Shown one piece after another: positions 54,384-61,526 of a DNA stretch of 64,000 nucleotides (within the stretch, counting starts at the first letter, position 1; every line of letters starts with the position of its first letter). Made by a program: the position numbers and the translations under genes. The notes under the pieces were generated by a model. That model was not told the origin of the DNA. It did not search any database and saw only the letters and a program-made list of their open reading frames with translations. Source of the DNA: Parapedobacter koreensis (GTDB lineage: Bacteria > Bacteroidota > Bacteroidia > Sphingobacteriales > Sphingobacteriaceae); assembly GCF_900109365.1 (NCBI RefSeq), contig NZ_FNZR01000008.1:62001-126000 (forward strand), written 5' to 3'.

Positions 54384-54899
54384 CTATCCGGTCAATTCCC
54401 GGAGCAGCATATCCACGCATTCCTCCGGTGTATGGTGCTGTGTGTTGATGGATAGTACAGCTGCGTTTGGTAGTTCAAAAGCGGCGGAAATCCCCGTAAA
54501 ATCAGCAATGGCATTGTTTCTAGCTTGCCTGTAGAGCCCCTTTACATCCCGGCGCTCACATTCGGATGTTGGGCAATCCAGGTAGACAAGCAGGAGTTCA
54601 TCCCCCACAATCTGGGATATGAGTTGCCGGTGGTCATTAAGCGGCGTGATAAAACTGCCGATACAGACGATGTCGCGTTTCACCAGCAAGCTGGCAATAT
54701 GGCTTGCCCGCCGGATGTTCTCCGCACGGTCTGCATTCGAAAACCCCAAGTCTGCATTCAATCCTGCCCTTAAATCATCCCCATCCAACAGGACGACGTT
54801 GAGGCCAAGGTTTTCCAGCTTTTCAGCAAGCAGGTGGGATAAGGTGGTCTTGCCAGCTCCTGACAATCCAAAGAGCCATATCACTCTTTTTTTAATCAT
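54384..54899 (-). CDS. cysC: adenylylsulfate kinase
   Basis: This 171-residue enzyme phosphorylates APS to PAPS, the donor for the neighbouring sulfotransferase. The P-loop is GLSGAGKTT (11-19). Further family motifs are LLDGDDLRAGLNADLGFSNADR, VYLDCPTSECERRDVKGLYRQAR and DFTGISAAFELP. The usual GSFISPYRxDR loop is altered to GSFITPLNDHR. The length is slightly shorter than E. coli CysC. The sulfate adenylyltransferase subunits CysD/CysN are not in the window. Its ATG overlaps the 3' end of the HTCS gene by 8 bases on the same strand, so its expression is probably tied to that sensor. Confidence 0.92.
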   Translation of the reverse strand: MIKKRVIWLFGLSGAGKTTLSHLLAEKLENLGLNVVLLDGDDLRAGLNADLGFSNADRAENIRRASHIASLLVKRDIVCIGSFITPLNDHRQLISQIVGDELLLVYLDCPTSECERRDVKGLYRQARNNAIADFTGISAAFELPNAAVLSINTQHHTPEECVDMLLRELTG

Positions 54900-57800
54900 A
54901 TGGTTTGGTGTTTTTCTGATACGTCTTGGGCGATACGTTCATCTGTTTTGAAAATGACTTTGAAAAATAAGATACGGAATTAAATCCTACCGTATAGGCA
55001 ATTTGGCTGATATTCAATTTGCCTTCGTGAAGGAGTTTTTCCGCTTCGGATAGCCGGATGGATTTGATGTAGTCGTGTACTCCCTTGCCCGTAATTGCCT
55101 TGAATTTTGCATACAGGACGGAGCGGCTCATTCCAAATTGGCGGCATAGGCTTTTATAATCGAGGTCATATTCGGCCATGTGTACCACGACAAAATCCCG
55201 CACATCAGCCATGAATGCTTTATCCAACTCCGACAATGCCAGGGCATCTTCGGCGTTATCCGGCGTGCCCATCGAATCTTTTTGAATCGGCTTGGGTTTG
55301 TTTAAAAAATTCCTGATGACGGCAAGTAGCAAATCGGCACGTATTGGTTTCGTCAGGTAGCTGTCTGCCCCTGCTTTATATCCCCGCAACTGGCTCGCTT
55401 CTTGATCTTCGCCCGTCAGCAGCAAAACAGGGATGTGGGACGTTGTGATATCGCTTTTGAGCGATTTGGTGAGGGATATGCCGTCTATGCCCGGCATGAT
55501 GAGGTCAGTGATGATCAAATCAGGCTGGGTCTTTCTGGCGGTATCCAACCCTTCCTGCCCATCGCAGGCTTCATCCACCTCGAAATAGTTTTCCAACGTA
55601 TGCTTGAGCAACGAACGTATGCTCTGGTTATCATCTACGACCAATATACGTACATTTGCAAATTGCTGTAACGATTCAACGGTTATCGGCGTCGGGCTGG
55701 CAAGATCAAGTTGCTGGCCATTGGTGCTGGCCTGCGCATCGGGTATTGAAATTGTGAATACGGATCCGTGTCCTTTGGTGCTTTCAATGGCCAATTCGCC
55801 GTTATGGGCTTTGATAAACTCCCGGCATATCTGAAATCCCAAACCTGTACCTGTCTCGCCATTGGTACCTATAGTTGAGTCGGATTGGCCATGAAAGATT
55901 TTTGTTATTTGGGCAGCTTCCATACCTACGCCGTTGTCAGCTATCGTAATGCGTATATATCCATGCTCAATGGTACAGGCAAAGGTCACCCGCCCTCCTT
56001 CGTTTGTATATTTGATGGAATTGCTCAAGATGTTCCTGATGATGGCATTCATCATCTGATAGTCTGCAAACAGCTGGATACCGGGGTCGAGCAGTACATC
56101 GCACGTGATGCGTTTGGCCTGCAACTGCAAGGCAAAGAGGTAGCGATTCTTTTGGATCAGATCATAGAGATTAAATGATTTTGGTGAAAAATGCAGTTTA
56201 TTTGTTTTTGTTTTTCCCCATTCCAGCAGGTTGACGACCAAGTTGCTCAATGAATTGGATGACACGCTCAGGTCTTCGATATACGTTGTGATCTCTTTTC
56301 TGGACAAATGGGTTAGGTTTTCTTTCAGCAAATCCGTGAGACCGGTGAGCGCCGACAATGGGTTTTTTAAATCATGCACCAAGATGGATAAAAATTTATC
56401 CTTCATCTGATTGCTTGTTTCCAGCTCGTTGATTACGGATTCCAGTTTGTTGTTTTGCTCAATGATTTGCCGTTGTTGCTGGCTGATTTCATCATTTTTT
56501 AAAGCAAGCGTAGTATTTTGATGGCGTATCTCATTATTGGTCGCCAGTAGTTCGTTGTTGGCATTGTGCAACAACACGGTTTTTTCGGCGATTTTTTGTT
56601 CCAATAGGGTGTTCTGGCGGCGGATCGTCCTCAACCGGTAGTAGTAAATGGATACCATGATGCACAGTACCAGCAATCCGATAGCTGCTTTAAACCACCA
56701 AGTCAGCCAGAAAGGAGGGGCAATCAGTATCCGGATGCTGGCCAGGTTGTCTGACCAATTGCCGCTGTTGTCTGTACCACGGACAAACAGCTTATACGTG
56801 CCGGGCTGCAGGTTATTGAAAGAAAGTACATTTTTATTGCCAAGGGGCAGCCACTTTTGATCCAAGCCGTCAAGCTTATAGGCGTAGGTTTTCATGGCCG
56901 GATCGATGTAATTAAGCGATGCGAACTCAAGCGAAAAAACGTTTTGTGTATAATCCAGTGTGACGGTCTCCGTATAGTTGATGTCCTGCGCCAACGGGGT
57001 CGCATGCTCCGGCGTGCTGATAGGCACATCGATATTGCCCAATTGGAAATTTGTAAATACGAGCGAAGGCGTATAGCTCCTGGGTTTGATGCCCGATTTG
57101 TTAATCATGTTCAATCCGTTGACCCCACCGAAGTAGAGGTTGCCTTCCCGGTCTACCAGTTTCGCCCGCCTGAATTCGTCTCCTTGCAGGCCATTCGATG
57201 GCATGTAATTGACCATGGCTTGGGTGCGATCGTCGATTTTTGTAATTCCTTTGTTGGTCGCTGCCCAAATGTGGCCATAATTATCCATCGCTACGGCATT
57301 GACGATATCACTTTGGATCGCAGAATTGGATGTAAAATAGACACTATTCTGTCTATGCACGTGGTTCAGCTTGTTGAGGCCATATGCGGTTCCGATCCAA
57401 ATGTTCCCATGGCGATCTTCCGTGAAGCTCTTAATGGTATTGCTAGAAAGCGGGCTTCCTGCCATATCCGAATCTGTGGTGATAAAATGAAAAGACCCGC
57501 TTGCCGGCGTGTATAGTCCTACGCCGCTGCCTTCCGTGCCTATCCAAATCGTCCCGTCGGATGATTCAAAAAGCGAAAGTATATGGTTGCTGTTGATCCG
57601 GTTGCCTTCTTCCTTGATACCGTAATGCTGAAATCCGGCAGTAGACGGGTTATACAGGGTCAGCCCTCCGCCGTATGTCCCAATCCAGATGCGGCCATTC
57701 CTGTCTTTTAGCAAACTGTTGATGTTATCGCTTTTTAAGGCTGGAGTATTGGCTGTATTTATTTGTTTCAAACTGTTCTTCTCCGGATGATAGCGATAGA

Positions 57801-59076
57801 TCCCCTTCCCCCAGGTACCTATCCAAAGTTCTCCGCTATTATCTTCTGTGATCGAAACAACATAGCATCCGACACCCAGTTGCTGGAAGGGAATACGTGT
57901 TCCGTTGGCAAAAGTGTTGTTTGTTTTGTCGAACTTGTTGAGCCCTCCGCCATCCGTGCCCACCCAGATGTTATTACGCGAATCCTGGTAGAGGCAATTG
58001 ATGATGTTGTTGTTCAGGCTGCTGGGGCTGTCTGTGTGCCTGAAATGTAAAATATTGATTTCGTCAATATTGACCATCGAAATACCTGCGCCGGATGTGC
58101 CTATCCACATGTTGCCTTTTCTATCCTGGCGTATGCAATTGATTGAATTGCTGGCGATACTTCTGGCATCCTGTTTATCTGTGCGGTAAATTTTACAACT
58201 CCGCTGGCGCAGATTCAGGATATACAACCCTTCATTCTCCGTGCCGAACCAGACTTGGCCGTCGATATCCTCACCGATGCACAAGACTTTTGTCCGGTCC
58301 ACGAGTTTACCGGCAAAATTGAGGTGTTCGTTTGTAAAGCTATCGCTTATCGGATTATAATAATAAATTCCGGATGTCGCTGAACTTGCCCAAATCCGTC
58401 CTGACTTATCAATATGGATATCCGTAATCGGGCCATCATCGGAAATAGCGTACTTACGGAGTATCTCGCCATGTCGGTTCGTCATGGCAATGCCTTGCTG
58501 GTAGGTGCCTATCCACAGGTTTCCCTGCTGATCCTGCTCGGCGCAGGTAACCGGAAAACTCACCCCTGTACCCGTAATCTCCCTGCGTTGATGGTTATAA
58601 ATCAGCAAGCCGGATGATCGACTGCAAAGCAAAACGTCACCGTCCCTTGTGGTCGAAAAAGAAATGACATTGGACAGATCGGTGTTTTTGTCGGCTAAAT
58701 AACTATTCGCTCCCTTGATCTGCCCGGTGACCGGATCTAAGATATTGGGGTATTCGGAATCCGAAGTGGTGATCCAAAGCTGCTTATCCTTATCCTGGAT
58801 GATTGCTTTGATGTCATTGGAATGAAGGGTGTATTCGGCATCGGGGGTTTTTCTGATGATGTGGAACTTGTAGCTATCGTATTTGTTTATTCCATCCTGT
58901 GTTCCGAACCACATAAAACCCAGATCGTCTTCAAAGATGGTTTGTATGGTATTCTGAGAAAGGCCGTCGGACGTTTTCAGTTGTCTGAACTTCAGGTAGT
59001 CCCATTGTGCCCTGACAAGACAGCAATTGCTTAGGCAGGCAAAAATAAGGCAACAACGGAACAACACACTATTCAT
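54892..59076 (-). CDS. hybrid two-component system sensor/regulator (HTCS)
   Basis: This 1394-residue single-chain regulator senses periplasmic glycans or related ligands and activates nearby operons. After a signal sequence come two seven-bladed Reg_prop propellers (about 30-690, repeats such as LWIGTYQQGIA and IWIGTYGGGL) and a Y_Y_Y domain (about 700-785). A membrane span (WWFKAAIGLLVLCIMVSIYYY, about 787-810) and a coiled coil follow. The kinase has its phospho-histidine in LVHDLKNPLS (about 903), and the ATP-binding domain contains DNGVGMEA and GLGFQICREF. The receiver holds its aspartate in LIITDLIMPG (about 1190), and the AraC-type helix-turn-helix (about 1290-1390) contains ISQIAYTVGFNSVSYFSKSF. 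It shares 8 bases with cysC downstream. Confidence 0.94.
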   Translation of the reverse strand: MNSVLFRCCLIFACLSNCCLVRAQWDYLKFRQLKTSDGLSQNTIQTIFEDDLGFMWFGTQDGINKYDSYKFHIIRKTPDAEYTLHSNDIKAIIQDKDKQLWITTSDSEYPNILDPVTGQIKGANSYLADKNTDLSNVISFSTTRDGDVLLCSRSSGLLIYNHQRREITGTGVSFPVTCAEQDQQGNLWIGTYQQGIAMTNRHGEILRKYAISDDGPITDIHIDKSGRIWASSATSGIYYYNPISDSFTNEHLNFAGKLVDRTKVLCIGEDIDGQVWFGTENEGLYILNLRQRSCKIYRTDKQDARSIASNSINCIRQDRKGNMWIGTSGAGISMVNIDEINILHFRHTDSPSSLNNNIINCLYQDSRNNIWVGTDGGGLNKFDKTNNTFANGTRIPFQQLGVGCYVVSITEDNSGELWIGTWGKGIYRYHPEKNSLKQINTANTPALKSDNINSLLKDRNGRIWIGTYGGGLTLYNPSTAGFQHYGIKEEGNRINSNHILSLFESSDGTIWIGTEGSGVGLYTPASGSFHFITTDSDMAGSPLSSNTIKSFTEDRHGNIWIGTAYGLNKLNHVHRQNSVYFTSNSAIQSDIVNAVAMDNYGHIWAATNKGITKIDDRTQAMVNYMPSNGLQGDEFRRAKLVDREGNLYFGGVNGLNMINKSGIKPRSYTPSLVFTNFQLGNIDVPISTPEHATPLAQDINYTETVTLDYTQNVFSLEFASLNYIDPAMKTYAYKLDGLDQKWLPLGNKNVLSFNNLQPGTYKLFVRGTDNSGNWSDNLASIRILIAPPFWLTWWFKAAIGLLVLCIMVSIYYYRLRTIRRQNTLLEQKIAEKTVLLHNANNELLATNNEIRHQNTTLALKNDEISQQQRQIIEQNNKLESVINELETSNQMKDKFLSILVHDLKNPLSALTGLTDLLKENLTHLSRKEITTYIEDLSVSSNSLSNLVVNLLEWGKTKTNKLHFSPKSFNLYDLIQKNRYLFALQLQAKRITCDVLLDPGIQLFADYQMMNAIIRNILSNSIKYTNEGGRVTFACTIEHGYIRITIADNGVGMEAAQITKIFHGQSDSTIGTNGETGTGLGFQICREFIKAHNGELAIESTKGHGSVFTISIPDAQASTNGQQLDLASPTPITVESLQQFANVRILVVDDNQSIRSLLKHTLENYFEVDEACDGQEGLDTARKTQPDLIITDLIMPGIDGISLTKSLKSDITTSHIPVLLLTGEDQEASQLRGYKAGADSYLTKPIRADLLLAVIRNFLNKPKPIQKDSMGTPDNAEDALALSELDKAFMADVRDFVVVHMAEYDLDYKSLCRQFGMSRSVLYAKFKAITGKGVHDYIKSIRLSEAEKLLHEGKLNISQIAYTVGFNSVSYFSKSFSKQMNVSPKTYQKNTKPYD

Positions 59077-59089
59077 TGCAAGATTTATA

Positions 59090-59097
59090 CAAATATA
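59090..59097 (-). promoter_or_regulatory. candidate -7 element for the HTCS gene
   Basis: The minus strand reads TATATTTG, a match to TAnnTTTG 13 bases before the HTCS ATG. No -33 match at the expected distance. Confidence 0.35.
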
Positions 59098-59131
59098 GAG
59101 GAAAATATCGGCATACCACGTTGCAGGTAGG

Positions 59132-59986
59132 CTATGGGATAAATGTAAAATCGTTTATAACCACCTCGGTCTCCGTACTGTTTAATGCATAGTCGCCTAC
59201 ATTTTTGTATTTTGTCCATAGTTGGATATACACGGGCATTGCTTTGGTCGGTACGTTATCCAGTTCATCAAAAACCCACCCCGTAACGCCGCCTGGCATA
59301 TTTAGGAATGGTGTATTGGTATCATGACCATGATAACTTTTGAAGATTATCTGGTCTTCTTGGCGCGTGTAAACATGCGTGGAGTACGTCCCATCCAAGG
59401 GTTCCGAAAAGTCAGTATGCGCATAGTTCGTTTCAGGATTTGATGTCGTCACTTGTTTGCGGTATACGGTATAGTTGCACCAATTATTATTCGCCTTATT
59501 CCACCTTGTAAATTCAAAATCTATTTCATTGATATAATCTGTCCCACCATACTGAAATAGGCCGAAGATAACGTCTTTATGCAAGCCATCGAGATCGGAG
59601 GTGACTTTCCACGTATACGTTCCGTATTGGTAGTTGTTTTCACTCCTTAGTTCAGCACATAAATACCTGCCGTCCGGTTGACGGGTGATTTTTAAATGGA
59701 GCTTGTCTTCCTCGTCTATCCAAACATTGCTACTGCTCCAGATATTTTCGCCGGGGCCTTTTGGTTCGTCCCGATTGGGTGCATGTTTCACCAGCCAGGT
59801 AATTCCTTTCCAAGCAATCCGGTATTGGCCATCCGTACCCTGGATGGGGGCTGTTATACGTGGTGCCGGGATGGTGTCCGGTTTAACTTGTCCTTGGGAT
59901 TCCGCCTTTGCAGATTCGCCGGGGTCACAGGCAAAACAGGAACTTGCTAAAAATAAAACCATGACAAGGCTTCTAATCATACTCAT
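59132..59986 (-). CDS. GH16-like secreted glycosidase, probable lipoprotein
   Basis: This 284-residue protein has a signal peptide with lipoprotein-like cysteines (LVMVLFLASSCFACD, C17 or C20) and a concanavalin-type beta-sandwich. The GH16-like catalytic motif E-x-D-x-E is visible as E154-I-D156-F-E158 in INEIDFEFTRW, with WSSSNVWIDEEDKLHLKI and YGTYTWKVTSDLDG in the standard strands before it. GH16 members cut beta-glucans, agars, carrageenans, keratan sulfate and similar chains; the substrate cannot be decided. It is upstream of the HTCS gene on the same strand (55-bp gap). Confidence 0.82.
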   Translation of the reverse strand: MSMIRSLVMVLFLASSCFACDPGESAKAESQGQVKPDTIPAPRITAPIQGTDGQYRIAWKGITWLVKHAPNRDEPKGPGENIWSSSNVWIDEEDKLHLKITRQPDGRYLCAELRSENNYQYGTYTWKVTSDLDGLHKDVIFGLFQYGGTDYINEIDFEFTRWNKANNNWCNYTVYRKQVTTSNPETNYAHTDFSEPLDGTYSTHVYTRQEDQIIFKSYHGHDTNTPFLNMPGGVTGWVFDELDNVPTKAMPVYIQLWTKYKNVGDYALNSTETEVVINDFTFIP

Positions 59987-60282
59987 AAATTTTGTGCTTA
60001 CGTGTTTGAAATGATGTCGTCCAAATATATCGGTGCCTATCTGATAAAAATTTCCTATATGCCGTATTTTTGGTAAGCTGGTTCTTTACTGCTGGGCCTC
60101 AACCCGGCTTTCTTATTATTCAACTTTGTTGTTCTGCTTGAAAATCTGATTTTTCGGCTGACTTATAAAAAAATATTAAAAAGTTATTTCTTTTTTTATA
60201 TGCTTTTTATGAAGTTTGCTGTTAATAACCAATATGACCAATTTCAGGGAGGCTTAGGTAAAATAATTTAACAAATACTAAA
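59987..60282. other. divergent promoter region between GH16-like and GH18 genes
   Basis: Nearly 300 AT-rich bases hold the promoters of two divergent glycosidase genes. A TATATTTG element lies at 60022-60029 on the minus strand and a TATTTTTG on the plus strand at 60065-60072. I see no coding frame or RNA gene. Confidence 0.5.
60022..60029 (-). promoter_or_regulatory. candidate -7 element for the GH16-like gene
   Basis: The minus strand reads TATATTTG, identical to the element before the HTCS gene, 35 bases upstream of the GH16-like ATG. Confidence 0.4.
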
Positions 60283-61374
60283 ATGAAAAGACAAACATTA
60301 TCGGCTGTGGCATGTATATTCCTCGCAATCCTGCAAGGAATCAGCCAGCCGTCACATGATTTCTCGGTGATTGCTTATTACACTGGAGATGACAAAAAGA
60401 TTGATGCGTATGAGTTGGATAAACTTACGCACATCATTTTCAGTTTTGGGCATCTGAAGGAAGGCCGTTTCCACATCAGTAATGCGCGCGATACCACGAC
60501 CATCAAACACCTGGTAGGCTTGAAGCAGGAATACCCACAGTTGAAGATCATGCTTTCTTTGGGTGGGTGGAGTGGCTGCGAACCGTGTTCGGATGTGTTT
60601 TCAACCAATGAGGGCCGGTTATTGTTTGCCAAATCGGTGAAGGAAGTAAATGATTATTTCGGGACTGACGGTATTGATTTGGACTGGGAGTATCCGGCGA
60701 TTGCTGGTTTTCCCGGGCACCCCTATAAACCGGAAGACCGTGAGAATTTTACGGAATTGGTCAAATCATTAAGGCAGGTATTGGGCGACAAAAACGAGCT
60801 GAGTTTTGCCGCCGGTGGATTCCAGAAGTTCCTTGATCAATCCATTGAATGGAATAAGGTAATGCCATTGGTGGATCGGGTAAATATCATGAGCTACGAT
60901 TTGGTTCATGGTTATTCGACGGTCACGGGGCATCACACCCCCATTTACAGTGTGCGCGCGGATGAGGAGTCGGCCAACCGTGCAGTGGCGTATTTGTTGA
61001 ATATCGGTATTCCGTCCAGCAAGCTGGTCATCGGTGCTGCATTTTACACCCGCGTCTGGAAAGATGTGGCCCCGGAAAATAATGGAAGGTATCAGCCGGG
61101 TGAGCATACCAATGGCTATGGTTTCCAGCAGTACGAAACCGAACTGACTGAACAGAAAGGCTGGAAGTATTACTACGACGAAGCCGCAGAGGCACCGTAT
61201 TGGTACCATGCGAGGGACAAGCGATATGCCACCGGTGATAACCTTCGGTCGGTAGCGGCGAAGACCCACTATGCATTGGATAAAGGCCTTGGGGGCATCA
61301 TGTTTTGGGAATTGACGTTAGACAAGGAAAGGGAAGGGATGGTGGACGCGATAGATCGGGTTGTGCACCAATAA
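60283..61374 (+). CDS. GH18 chitinase-like enzyme
   Basis: This 363-residue secreted enzyme has a signal peptide (about 1-22). The GH18 barrel motifs are both intact: SLGG in MLSLGGWSG (92-95) and DGIDLDWEYP (129-138) with the proton donor E136. MSYDLVHGY (the M-x-Y-D motif) and the C-terminal GGIMFWELTLD follow. It should cut chitin or other beta-1,4-N-acetylglucosamine-containing chains by substrate-assisted catalysis, supplying products for the GH20 and nag enzymes elsewhere in the window. Only the catalytic domain is present. A gene remnant begins immediately after its stop. Confidence 0.92.
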   Translation: MKRQTLSAVACIFLAILQGISQPSHDFSVIAYYTGDDKKIDAYELDKLTHIIFSFGHLKEGRFHISNARDTTTIKHLVGLKQEYPQLKIMLSLGGWSGCEPCSDVFSTNEGRLLFAKSVKEVNDYFGTDGIDLDWEYPAIAGFPGHPYKPEDRENFTELVKSLRQVLGDKNELSFAAGGFQKFLDQSIEWNKVMPLVDRVNIMSYDLVHGYSTVTGHHTPIYSVRADEESANRAVAYLLNIGIPSSKLVIGAAFYTRVWKDVAPENNGRYQPGEHTNGYGFQQYETELTEQKGWKYYYDEAAEAPYWYHARDKRYATGDNLRSVAAKTHYALDKGLGGIMFWELTLDKEREGMVDAIDRVVHQ

Positions 61375-61502
61375 ACTGTTAACTTTTGAAGGGTGTCTCT
61401 TTGCTGGCCAATTTCTGGATGATGAGCAGCTTCAATCGGTCGCTATAACCACCGTGATGAACATTGCGTTGGACAACAAGCCGTATTATGGAACACCAGT
61501 TC
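61373..61502 (+). pseudogene. remnant of a HEAT-repeat/DUF1080-associated protein
   Basis: Directly after the GH18 stop a different frame encodes LTFEGCLFAGQFLDD, then EQLQSVAITTVMNIALDNKP and YYG. The pattern 'FaGqfLDd..lq..A...vMnIALdnk.yyG' is that of an alpha-helical HEAT repeat I associate with Bacteroidota DUF1080 (3-keto-disaccharide hydrolase-type) proteins. There is no start codon, the likeness ends at about 61500, and the frame then runs antisense into the next gene. It therefore looks like a fragment left by deletion or recombination. Confidence 0.5.
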
Positions 61503-61526
61503 TGACACTATTAGTTTTTGGCCTTG

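Noticed and set aside
56857-57516. 219-codon open frame antisense to the HTCS propeller
   Set aside because: Shadow of repeated propeller blades; the repeat explains the open frame.
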